DNA of 64,000 nucleotides, taken from contig NZ_CP033365.1 in the NCBI RefSeq assembly GCF_013170825.1, forward strand, positions 2,864,001-2,928,000, written 5' to 3'. Below the pieces are notes generated by a model. The model was not told where the DNA came from. It searched no databases and saw nothing but the letters and a program-made list of their open reading frames with translations. Source of the stretch: Mesorhizobium sp. NZP2298 (GTDB lineage: Bacteria; Pseudomonadota; Alphaproteobacteria; Rhizobiales; Rhizobiaceae). Within the stretch, counting starts at the first letter, position 1. Every line of letters begins with the position of its first letter. Shown here piece by piece: positions 8,406-16,202 of this stretch. Made by a program: the position numbers and the translations under genes.

Positions 8406-10667
8406 ATGAATTTCGATCCGCGTTTTTCCGGGCGTAAATTCACATCCGTCGGCACACGCCCCATCCGTCCCGACGGCGTCGACAAGGTGACGGGCCGCGC
8501 CCGCTACGGCGCCGACTTCAACATGGCCGGCCAGTTGGTCGGCCGCGTGCTGCGCAGCCCGCACGCGCATGCGATCATCAGGAAGATCGACACGTCGAAG
8601 GCGGAAAAGCTGAACGGCGTGAAGGCGGTGATCACGGCGAAAGACCTGCCCGACCTGACCGACGGCGATGCCGCCATGTACGACATCCTCGACAATTGCA
8701 TGGCGCGCACCAAGGCGCTCTATGACGGCCATGCGGTGGCCGCGGTCGCCGCCGTCGACGCCCGCACGGCGCGGCAGGCGCTGAAGCTGATCGAGGTCGA
8801 CTACGAGATCCTGCCGCATGTCACCGATGTCGACGAGGCGATGCGGCACCACGCTCCGCTGATCAACGACACGATCTTCACCGAGGGGCTGGAGGAAAAG
8901 CCGGTAAAACCCTCCAACGTCACCAAGCGCAGCCAGTTCGGCCATGGCGACGTCCACCAGGGTTTCGGCCACGCCGACTTCATCGTCGAGCGCTCCTTCA
9001 AGACCGAGCAGACGCACCAGGGCTATATCGAGCCGCATGCCTGCGTGGCGAGCGTCTCGTCCGACGGCACCGCCGACCTCTGGGTCTGCACGCAGGGCCA
9101 TTTCGTCTATCGCCAGCACTGCGCCCAGCTGCTTGGCATGGAAGCCTCGAAGCTGCGCGTCACCTCCTCGGAGATCGGCGGCGGCTTCGGCGGCAAGACC
9201 CATGTCTGGGCCGAGCCGGTGGCGCTTGCGCTGTCGCGGAAGGCCGGACGGCCGGTGAAGCTGGTGATGACACGCGACGAGGTGTTCCGCGCCTCGGGGC
9301 CGACCAGCGCCACCTCGATCGACGTCAAGATCGGCGCCCGCAAGGACGGCACCATCACCGCCGCCGAAGCGACGCTGCGCTATTCCTGCGGCCCCTATGC
9401 CGGCGCCTGGGCCGAGATCGGCGCCATGACGGCGTTCGCCTGCTACAAGCTCGATAACGTCAAGACGGTCGGCTACGAAGTGCTGGTCAACCGGCCGAAG
9501 ACCGCGGCCTATCGCGCGCCCTCGGCGCCGATGGCGGCCTTCGCGGTGGAAAGCGCCGTCGACGAGCTCGCCAAGGAGATCGGCATGGACCCGGTCGACT
9601 TCCGCATCAAGAACGCCGCCCAGGAAGGCACACGCTCGTCCTACGGTCCGGTCTACGGACCGATCGGCATCGGCCCGACGCTGGAAGCGGTGAAGCACCA
9701 TCCGCACATGAAGGCGCCGCTCGGCAAGAACCAGGGCAGGGGCATGGCCTGCGGCTTCTGGTTCAACTTCGGCGGCCAGACCTGCGTGGACCTCAACATC
9801 GGCATGGACGGCTCGGTGTCGCTGGCCGTCGGCACGGTCGATGTCGGCGGGTCGCGCGCGTCGCTGTCGCTGGTGGCGGCGGAGGAGCTCGGCATCGACT
9901 ATGCCCAGCTCAAGGCGGTGGTCGCCGACACCTCCACCCTCGGCTACAACGACATGACCGACGGCAGCCGCGGCACCTTCTCCTCCTCGATGGCGACCAT
10001 CTCGGCCGCCCGCAACGCGATCAAGATCCTGCGCGAGCGCGCCGCGCAGATGTGGGACATTTCCGTCGACGACGTGGTCTGGGAACAGGGCCACGCGGTC
10101 GCCAAGGGCGAGAAGCACGGCAATCTCGGCAAGCTTTCGCTGAAGGAGATCGCGGCGCAGTCCGGCAAGACCGGCGGGCCGATCGCCGGCCACAGCGAGC
10201 TCGTCGCCGACGGCGCCGGCGTCTCCTTCGCCACCCATATCTGCGACATCGAGGTCGACCCCGAGACCGGCTCGACCAGGGTGATCCGCTACACGGTGGT
10301 GCAGGATGCCGGCAAGGCGGTGCACCCGACCTATGTCGAGGGCCAGTACCAGGGCGGTGCGGCGCAAGGCATCGGCTGGGCGCTCAACGAGGAGTATATC
10401 TACGGCAAGGACGGAAGGCTGCAGAACGCCGGCTTCCTCGACTACCGCATCCCGGTTTGCTCCGACCTGCCGATGATCGACACGCAGATCCTGGAAATCC
10501 CCAACCCCAACCACCCCTATGGCGTGCGCGGCGTCGGCGAAACCTCGATCGTGCCGCCGCTGGCGGCGATCGCCAACGCGGTGTCGAACGCGGCGGGCGT
10601 GCGCATGACCCACATCCCGATGTCGCCGCCGCGCATCCTGGCGGCGATCGAGGCGGAACGGGGCTAG
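8406..10667 (+). CDS. molybdopterin-binding large subunit of a molybdenum hydroxylase
   Basis: The 753-residue catalytic subunit of the xanthine-dehydrogenase/CO-dehydrogenase family, which binds the molybdenum-cytosine (or related) cofactor. Visible are the N-terminal hammerhead domain (DGVDKVTGRARYGADF), the cofactor motif GGGFGGK and the catalytic glutamate motif GVRGVGETS near the C-terminus. The active-site loop is AAYRAPSAP, not the AYxCSFR loop of true form I CO dehydrogenase, so the substrate is probably an N-heterocycle, aldehyde, purine or aromatic acid derivative rather than CO. The substrate is not identified. It forms an operon with the FAD and 2Fe-2S subunits; a MoaD-like gene follows after a repeat element. 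Confidence 0.9.
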   Translation: MNFDPRFSGRKFTSVGTRPIRPDGVDKVTGRARYGADFNMAGQLVGRVLRSPHAHAIIRKIDTSKAEKLNGVKAVITAKDLPDLTDGDAAMYDILDNCMARTKALYDGHAVAAVAAVDARTARQALKLIEVDYEILPHVTDVDEAMRHHAPLINDTIFTEGLEEKPVKPSNVTKRSQFGHGDVHQGFGHADFIVERSFKTEQTHQGYIEPHACVASVSSDGTADLWVCTQGHFVYRQHCAQLLGMEASKLRVTSSEIGGGFGGKTHVWAEPVALALSRKAGRPVKLVMTRDEVFRASGPTSATSIDVKIGARKDGTITAAEATLRYSCGPYAGAWAEIGAMTAFACYKLDNVKTVGYEVLVNRPKTAAYRAPSAPMAAFAVESAVDELAKEIGMDPVDFRIKNAAQEGTRSSYGPVYGPIGIGPTLEAVKHHPHMKAPLGKNQGRGMACGFWFNFGGQTCVDLNIGMDGSVSLAVGTVDVGGSRASLSLVAAEELGIDYAQLKAVVADTSTLGYNDMTDGSRGTFSSSMATISAARNAIKILRERAAQMWDISVDDVVWEQGHAVAKGEKHGNLGKLSLKEIAAQSGKTGGPIAGHSELVADGAGVSFATHICDIEVDPETGSTRVIRYTVVQDAGKAVHPTYVEGQYQGGAAQGIGWALNEEYIYGKDGRLQNAGFLDYRIPVCSDLPMIDTQILEIPNPNHPYGVRGVGETSIVPPLAAIANAVSNAAGVRMTHIPMSPPRILAAIEAERG

Positions 10668-10689
10668 GGCAGAGCGAAGCTAGGGATAA

Positions 10690-10829
10690 GGTGTGTTGAG
10701 ATTCAGGTCAGGCCGAGCCGAAAGTGGCGGGTTGCGAGAACCGGAGCGGAGCGTACTTGAAGTACGTGAGCACCGGAAGCGCAGGAACCTGCCATTTGCA
10801 GGCCGGCCTCACCTGAATATCAGCACACC
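10690..10829. repeat. 140-bp intergenic element with 26-bp inverted ends
   Basis: The ends 10690-10715 and 10804-10829 are inverted repeats matching at 23 of 26 positions (GGTGTG...AGGCCG). Inside is a short perfect palindrome CGTACTTGAAGTACG near 10752-10766. The whole element could fold into one long hairpin and looks like a rhizobial intergenic palindromic repeat or a small MITE. It separates the molybdenum hydroxylase operon from the MoaD-like gene. No second copy is evident in this window. Confidence 0.7.
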
Positions 10830-10838
10830 GCAGCGCTG

Positions 10839-11084
10839 ATGGTCGAAGTCACCCTCTGGGGCGCGCTCGGCCAGCTCGCCGGCGGCAAGAGCAAGGTCGA
10901 GGTCGAGGCCAAGGATATAAGGGAACTGTTCAGGAAACTGGCTGAACAGTATCCCGGCTTTGAGCCGTGGATTGATCGCGGCATTGCGGTGGCGATCGAC
11001 GGGACGATTTATCGCGATACGTGGAGCAAGGAGCTGCCGCCCGGGGCGGAGATTTTTCTGCTGCCGCGGTTGGCTGGGGGGTGA
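10839..11084 (+). CDS. MoaD/ThiS-family sulfur-carrier-like protein
   Basis: An 81-residue beta-grasp protein. The N-terminus VEVTLWGALGQLAGG and the middle IRELFRKLAEQYPGFEPW fit the MoaD fold, and it ends in the double glycine (LLPRLAGG) that is adenylated and thiocarboxylated in molybdopterin synthesis. Position just after a molybdenum hydroxylase suggests a role in its cofactor or in a dedicated sulfur transfer, but this is inference. The housekeeping moaD is normally beside moaE, which is absent here, so this is probably a specialised paralogue. Confidence 0.78.
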   Translation: MVEVTLWGALGQLAGGKSKVEVEAKDIRELFRKLAEQYPGFEPWIDRGIAVAIDGTIYRDTWSKELPPGAEIFLLPRLAGG

Positions 11085-11104
11085 AGCAGTGTCTCCGCCT
11101 TCTT

Positions 11105-11222
11105 TTAGAGCATGATGCCGAAAAGTGTGAAGCGGTTTTCACAAGACATCATGCCCTATCTCTATGATTTAGAGGCGGATTCAGATTTCCGGTTGATTCG
11201 ACCGGAAATCATCCGGTTCTAG
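11105..11222. repeat. palindromic intergenic repeat, copy 1
   Basis: About 118 bases beginning TAGAGCATGATGCCGAAAAG and ending near CATCCGGTTCTAG. It contains two hairpins: an outer GAGCATGATG/CATCATGCCC pair and a 13-bp-arm hairpin at 11184-11210. A second copy lies at 17188-17306 and a divergent relative at 20310-20351. The following stretch 11223-11465 holds no recognisable gene or RNA. Confidence 0.8.
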
Positions 11223-11465
11223 TCTAGCACCGAGGTCTCGAACTTCTTGGTAGGGGCCAGAAACGGACCGGTAGGTATGGAGTGTCTATTCGGGACTAGC
11301 TGCCGTTCAGCATCCGACCTCAATGTCGAACGTCTGAGGACACATTTCAGCATCTCAATGTCGCCGTTCGAACTGCGGCTGAAAATTATCATAGATCGCG
11401 CCGGCGCGCACGATTTGCGTTCAGCACGGTAGATGGTGCACCAAAATAATCGTGGTTCAAGTTGA

Positions 11466-12551
11466 TTACTTCACCAGCCTTAGCTGGCCACGAGGGGGCG
11501 TAATTGGTTCCGTCCGCGGGGCCGACGGCACACCAACTGTCACGAGACCAAACAACAGTTTCGCTAGCTCCGCCTCAGGCAACCAAAGAAGCTGGGACAA
11601 CCCGACTAATCCCAACTGTTCATCCCGGCGAACCTCGCTTAGCACCTTCTGCCAGATCTGGGATTGCTCGCGTCGAATTGGCAAAGGCTCTTCAGTCCGC
11701 CAACCACGCCTAGAGATCTCGACGAAAATCTGCTGGTAGTTCCATTTGGTAAGGAGGCCGATCTCGTGCAGTCGGTAAGCCATAGCAGCAACAGATACCG
11801 ACCACTCTTGCTTCAATTGCACGACTTTTGGGAGCCCTGAAACCCGCCCCACAGCCCGGAGCGGCGCCTCTGGGACCAAGAACGCTGAGGCAAACTCATT
11901 AGCCTGCTTTTCAGCCTCCAGGCCATTTGGCGAAGCATGCTTGTGCAACACGAGGTGCCCGAGCTCGTGCGCAGCGTCGAATCGGCTTCGCTCTGCAGAT
12001 TTTTGGGTGTTCAAAAACACATAAGGTCGCGCTCCCCGCCACAGCGAGTACGCATCGACCTCTTTGCCATCTTCACCAAGGGAGAAGACTCGAACACCTT
12101 TCAGCTCTAGCAAATGAACCATGTTCTTAATGGGTCTGTTGCCTAAGCCCCAATAGTCTCGCAGCCCGGCTGCTGCAGTCTGAGGTAACTCTTCTCGCAT
12201 GTCCGGCAGGTCAGCGTCCGGCAGGTCAAACTCTCCATCCAGCCAGTCCGAAAGAACGAAAGCTACAGCGCCAGCGGCGATCGCACCGTCTCGCTGCCGA
12301 GCCGTCATCTTGCTCATAGAGCGAAAACTCACACCTTCCACGAGTGGAATGTCCAAGTCGTCAGCCATGAAGAATTCGAGAGGGAAGCCGAGTACCCGCG
12401 AGAATTTCCGAGCTACGTCGTCGCTCGGCAGGTATTCCCCAGCCTCATAACCGGTCACAGTACGAGGCTCAATACCAACTCTGGACGCAAGTTCTCGCAT
12501 CGTCAGCCCGGCGCGCTGACGAGCGACTTTCAGCCGCGATTTGTTGAACAT
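11466..12551 (-). CDS. HTH-ImmA/IrrE metallopeptidase, 361 aa
   Basis: A fusion of an N-terminal XRE-type helix-turn-helix (about residues 4-60, with MRELASRVGIEPRTVTGYEA as recognition region) and a C-terminal ImmA/IrrE (M78) zinc peptidase domain. The catalytic motif is HELGH at residues 195-199, with a downstream EKQANEFASAFLVPE segment that supplies the third ligand. Family members cleave repressor proteins (ImmA on ImmR, IrrE/PprI on DdrO) or act as antitoxins and regulators. The gene follows the unknown 226-residue protein gene with one base between stop and start, so the two are a unit. GC content and codon use are lower than in the flanking core genes, which suggests transfer. The target is unknown; the partner is the natural candidate. 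Confidence 0.88.
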   Translation of the reverse strand: MFNKSRLKVARQRAGLTMRELASRVGIEPRTVTGYEAGEYLPSDDVARKFSRVLGFPLEFFMADDLDIPLVEGVSFRSMSKMTARQRDGAIAAGAVAFVLSDWLDGEFDLPDADLPDMREELPQTAAAGLRDYWGLGNRPIKNMVHLLELKGVRVFSLGEDGKEVDAYSLWRGARPYVFLNTQKSAERSRFDAAHELGHLVLHKHASPNGLEAEKQANEFASAFLVPEAPLRAVGRVSGLPKVVQLKQEWSVSVAAMAYRLHEIGLLTKWNYQQIFVEISRRGWRTEEPLPIRREQSQIWQKVLSEVRRDEQLGLVGLSQLLWLPEAELAKLLFGLVTVGVPSAPRTEPITPPRGQLRLVK

Positions 12552-12552
12552 T

Positions 12553-13224
12553 TTATGCGGCCTTGCGCTTCACCGGCACGTCGATATCGGGAGTGTAATC
12601 TATCTTCTGCGGTACGCCGCCGTCCACACCAGGTATGGGGATGAAAATGCGTTCCGCCCAATCGGTCACCATTTGGTCGTCGAAGTCTGACGGCAATGAC
12701 AACTCGGCCCGGCACTGTTCATCATCAATGTTTATAAGCAGCATATACGTCTTGTAGTTAAGGACGGTCACAGCCCGGAGCAGATCGGCTTTCACTGTAT
12801 CGGGGAAAAGATCGCCCTCCACACTGTTCTTCAACACGGCCGCCTCCGTAAAGAGACCCTTGAGTGACTTTGTTCTTGGCATGCCAGGCCATCTGCAGGT
12901 GAGGTGGTCAGCACTCGCGACGACAATGTTGATCTCACTTGAATCGTTGATCACCAACGAGTAGTTGCTTGGATCGTCCTTGCGCCAACCAAGCGGCACC
13001 AATTCATCCCGCAGAGTGCGCACTACCATTCTCCAGGCCTCGGTACCGGGTATAAACGGCGGATCATTGTCAGTGCAATTCAACCGGGCCACGTGCCCAG
13101 CCTGTACAGCCTTGATCAAGGCTTCAACAGAGATGCCCAGTTCCATTAGACGACGGCGAGCGTCAAAAGGATGCTGGTAGAGTGCGGCGCTTGCTACAGT
13201 GCTCATTGACAGATCCAACTTCAT
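12553..13224 (-). CDS. unknown protein paired with the ImmA peptidase
   Basis: A protein of about 223 residues without a recognised domain. It has no signal peptide or membrane segment. The N-terminus (MKLDLSMSTVASAALYQHPF, then a short helical DARRRLMELGISVEALIKAV) is followed by a probable mixed alpha/beta region and a tail rich in Pro and Lys (VPVKRKAA). The ATG at 13222-13224 has AAGG seven bases upstream; the frame can also start at a GTG at 13231-13233. The start lies inside a 42-bp palindrome. It is the first gene of a two-gene unit with the HTH-ImmA peptidase gene. It may be the peptidase's substrate, a toxin or a partner; none of this can be shown from sequence. Confidence 0.75.
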   Translation of the reverse strand: MKLDLSMSTVASAALYQHPFDARRRLMELGISVEALIKAVQAGHVARLNCTDNDPPFIPGTEAWRMVVRTLRDELVPLGWRKDDPSNYSLVINDSSEINIVVASADHLTCRWPGMPRTKSLKGLFTEAAVLKNSVEGDLFPDTVKADLLRAVTVLNYKTYMLLINIDDEQCRAELSLPSDFDDQMVTDWAERIFIPIPGVDGGVPQKIDYTPDIDVPVKRKAA

Positions 13225-13259
13225 TTTTTTCACCTTCTAGCAGGTAAAAAAAATGAAGT
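13218..13259. promoter_or_regulatory. 42-bp near-perfect palindrome at the start of the ImmA unit
   Basis: The arms 13218-13235 and 13242-13259 match at 17 of 18 positions around the six-base centre TCTAGC. The outer 13 bases of each arm are AT-rich and perfectly complementary. It covers the ATG and ribosome-binding site of the unknown 223-residue protein gene. It could be an operator for the downstream HTH-ImmA protein (autoregulation) or, as RNA, a hairpin that hides the start codon. Confidence 0.65.
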
Positions 13260-13344
13260 CCAGTGGGGCGGCAGTCTTTTGAAGATCGTCGTGCCATCCA
13301 GGTGCGTTCGGCCGGCGATTGCCACGGAGACTGACCCTCAAGCG

Positions 13345-14166
13345 CTAACGCCACCAGACCTTGACCTGCCCTTCGCAGCTATTTTGCCTGTCGATCTCGC
13401 CTAGTCCGTACTGGAGATAGTTGAAGGGGGAAGAGCCCCCGGTGAACGATTTGATTGCTGCGTGCTCGTAAAGCTCTGACATGACGGCGTGCGGATCACT
13501 GCCGGCAGCAAGGCAGCGACCCAGGCCATTGCGCGCCACATAGTCCACGATCTCTCCGCTGTAGCGGGCCATGCCTTCTGCCAGATAGCTCGTGAGCTTG
13601 GGGCCAAGATCCTGCCGCCAATCCAGCAATATCTTCAGTGTTCGGGCCAGCGTGCCGATATAATGAGGATTGGCCTCGAGATTGATATCGACAATGCCGT
13701 GCTCGATACTCGTCCAGAACCGATCCGAACGCGTTATTACCCGTGTTCGGCAGTGAAAGATCACCGCATCACAGTCGAAAAACGTAGTCCTCACGAGATC
13801 GCCTAACGAGTGCACTGCCACGTAGCCGTGGCTCACGGCCCAAGTTGATTGAAGCGCCCATATATCGAAGTCGAAGCGACCGTATTTGAGCCTATACCCA
13901 CCGAAGCGATTGCGCTGACCGCCAAGCGTGCGGAGCAGGCTATCGAGCACGTACGGCGAAGCATCGACGACAACGTCCACGTCGGAGTTGAACGCATCAC
14001 GACCCTCGCGTGCGAAGTCACGCGGAAGCCCGCCGAAAATCGCGCTATCGCCTGCATCACCCAGAATATCGACCAGCGCGCCGATCTCGGAACCCTGCGA
14101 TCCTCTGATGAATTCAGCGATGTCGTCGCTTAGGCCTCGGTCGCGCAGATGATGGCTGACGTTCAT
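13345..14166 (-). CDS. pol-beta-like nucleotidyltransferase domain protein
   Basis: A 273-residue protein with a nucleotidyltransferase core resembling the CCA-adding/poly(A) polymerase head: GG at residues 45-46 (IFGGLPRDF), an acidic pair in SDVDVVVD at 62-64 and a third acidic position in FDFDIW near 98-101. These are the residues that bind metal and nucleotide in the superfamily, so activity is plausible. The rest is helical with no RNA-binding C-terminal domains of CCA enzymes. Its ATG overlaps the stop of the upstream dGTPase gene (ATGA), so the two proteins are translationally coupled. The acceptor could be RNA, protein or a nucleotide; unknown. Lower GC than neighbours. Confidence 0.75.
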   Translation of the reverse strand: MNVSHHLRDRGLSDDIAEFIRGSQGSEIGALVDILGDAGDSAIFGGLPRDFAREGRDAFNSDVDVVVDASPYVLDSLLRTLGGQRNRFGGYRLKYGRFDFDIWALQSTWAVSHGYVAVHSLGDLVRTTFFDCDAVIFHCRTRVITRSDRFWTSIEHGIVDINLEANPHYIGTLARTLKILLDWRQDLGPKLTSYLAEGMARYSGEIVDYVARNGLGRCLAAGSDPHAVMSELYEHAAIKSFTGGSSPFNYLQYGLGEIDRQNSCEGQVKVWWR

Positions 14167-15587
14167 GCCGCTCCTCGCTTACGCAAATCGTCAAGCATCG
14201 AAATCGCGAAGCTATCCGTCATGCCGGACATCATGTCCGTCATCAGTTGCAATTCACGATATCGGATAGGCATGCGGTTGTCGGGAGATTCGGCAACACG
14301 CCGATAGTTCTCCGAAATGCGTGAGTAGACGTACTGGTGCAAGGGCGTGGTACGCTTCGAGCCGATGTCGAGCGGGTCCTTGCGGTTGGTGATCGCAGCC
14401 CAGAAGATATCCATGAGACCGTGGATCGTCTGGTGGCCCCGCAGTTCGACTTCGAGCACTTGTCGGTGCGGATAGATATGCTTGGCGGCAAAGCTCTTTA
14501 GGCAGGACCACAAACGATTTGCGTCCGATGCCGCCATAAGCTCCTGGTCGAAGTTACCCATCATCATTGCCGGCAGATTCTCGGCAAAGGCTTTGGTCGC
14601 TGCCACGATCATCACACCGATAGCGTTGACCCGAAACATCTGCATGGTGATGTCGTCGAGTTCAGCGGCAGACAATGATTGCGCCCGAAATTCGTGGTGC
14701 TGCTCCTTCGCCTTTGTAAGTACCGACTCTATGCATGCATCGCCGGCACCTTCGAACTCCAGGAAGCCAGCCAGCCGATCGAAATTCACTAGGCCCTTCT
14801 TGGCAGCATCTTCCACATCGACGATGGAATAGGCGATGTCATCACAGGCCTCCATAATGAAGGTCAGCGGATGGCGGATCCCTTCACCTAATCCCGTTTC
14901 GGCCCACACCTCCTCAGCGATATCGGCTTCGGATTGGAAGTAGTTGAACTTCTTGCGCGCGAGGACCTTCTTGTTCACCTTGTCCGATGGGCTGGGATAC
15001 TTCATGAGCGCCGCTAGGAAGGCATATGTCATGTTCAGGCCGAAAGAGTCGTTGACGATCTGAAGTCGCGTCAGGAGCCGGAATGCCTGCGCGTTGCCCT
15101 CAAAACGCAAAAAGTCTTCCCTGAGTGCAGCCTCGTCCAATCCCTCGAATATCTCCGGAACTCTGGCCTTCATCCAAGACTGGATGGCGTCTTCGCCTTG
15201 GTGGCCGAACGGGGGGTTGCCGAGGTCGTGGGCAAGGCCGATAGCCTCAAGCAAGGCAGGGACATTGCGTTCCGCCACGACGCTCTGCGGCAGTTTCAAC
15301 TCTTCAGGATAAACGTAGACAAGGGCCGTGCCAAAGCTGCGGGCCATGTTGGCGACTTCATGGCTATGGGTCAGGCGGGTACGCACACTGTCATGCGGAT
15401 CGAGAGGAAACACCTGCGTCTTGTCCTGCATCCGCCTGACAGGCGTAGAGAACAGAATACGGTCGTGGTCGCGTTCGAGCTCGGTACGATGCTCAGCGGT
15501 CTTGGCGGAGCGCTCAATGCTCTTTCCTCTGGCCTTATCCTTGCGGCGCTGTGGATTGAGTAGCTTATCCCAGTTCAGACCGACCAT
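14163..15587 (-). CDS. dGTPase-type dNTP triphosphohydrolase
   Basis: An HD-domain enzyme that splits dGTP or other dNTPs into nucleoside and triphosphate. Motifs seen: the N-terminal MVGLNWDKLLNPQRR, the first metal histidine in RTRLTHSHEVANMAR (about residue 74), GLAHDLGNPPFGHQGEDAI with the HD pair near 119-120, and DDIAYSIVDVED. At about 474 residues it is near the length of E. coli Dgt. I chose ATG 15585-15587 because GGGGA precedes it and the following sequence matches the family start; the frame is open to 15692. Housekeeping roles exist, but linkage to a nucleotidyltransferase in a low-GC island, and the established role of some dGTPases in phage defence by dNTP depletion, point to an accessory function. 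Confidence 0.88.
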   Translation of the reverse strand: MVGLNWDKLLNPQRRKDKARGKSIERSAKTAEHRTELERDHDRILFSTPVRRMQDKTQVFPLDPHDSVRTRLTHSHEVANMARSFGTALVYVYPEELKLPQSVVAERNVPALLEAIGLAHDLGNPPFGHQGEDAIQSWMKARVPEIFEGLDEAALREDFLRFEGNAQAFRLLTRLQIVNDSFGLNMTYAFLAALMKYPSPSDKVNKKVLARKKFNYFQSEADIAEEVWAETGLGEGIRHPLTFIMEACDDIAYSIVDVEDAAKKGLVNFDRLAGFLEFEGAGDACIESVLTKAKEQHHEFRAQSLSAAELDDITMQMFRVNAIGVMIVAATKAFAENLPAMMMGNFDQELMAASDANRLWSCLKSFAAKHIYPHRQVLEVELRGHQTIHGLMDIFWAAITNRKDPLDIGSKRTTPLHQYVYSRISENYRRVAESPDNRMPIRYRELQLMTDMMSGMTDSFAISMLDDLRKRGAA

Positions 15588-16202
15588 TATCCATTCCCCG
15601 ATGTCGGCCATGGTTTCGGCTTGCGCGCTCGATTCGTCAATCGATTGAGCTTTCCGGACCACATAACCATGTTGATTCATAAGCAATCGCAAACGCCGGT
15701 CGATCGAAGCATATACCTTGAACGGCGTTTGTGTTCTTTATTTGTTCCGAATGGGTGTTGCGGGCGCCCAAGGATAGGTTCTGCCTCACGAGAGTGCTGC
15801 AGCGAAAGCATCCGAAATGCTCGCTCCACCACGTGCAATTGTTCTCTCACTGAGCGGGTCAATAGAGGCGGTCCAGCTGAATCCGTCCCATCCGGCAGGT
15901 ACATAGGAGGCAGCTTTGGGGAAGCTGTCACGACAATCTGAATGTCTGACATGAAGGTGCAAAGCAGCCATTTGGAAGCGTTTGCGAAGTCGACTACCAC
16001 CCCGTACTCCGACTGGTGGCGGTTCAGGCCGCCCAGCGCGCCCCATGTCCGGCGACTTGAACACCTAATCATGCAGGCCAAATCTTGCTGTGAAACCAAC
16101 CGCCCACGCGTGCACTGAAACGCTCTGCGTCGAGACCAACGAAGCGCGAACCTCGCTCGCGACCTTCGGTCCAACGCAGTTCGGACCAAACCTCATCTCA
16201 CA
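15588..16202. other. gap between dGTPase and cyclodeaminase genes
   Basis: About 600 bases without a firm gene. On the minus strand an open frame of about 91 codons from an ATG at 15950-15952 to 15677 (starting MSDIQIVVTASPKLPPMYLP) is the most protein-like stretch, but it has a poor ribosome-binding site and overlaps the longer possible start of the dGTPase gene. It may be a decayed gene at the island edge. The promoter of the dGTPase unit should also lie here. Confidence 0.3.

Noticed and set aside
8346..10613. 755-codon open frame antisense to the Mo-hydroxylase large subunit
   Set aside because: It mirrors the whole large-subunit gene in a complementary frame, is His/Arg/Asp-rich in the way of GC-rich shadow frames, and matches no family pattern.
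7067..10667. Reading the Mo enzyme as a CO dehydrogenase
   Set aside because: The large subunit lacks the AYxCSFR loop needed for the CO-oxidising Cu-Mo site.
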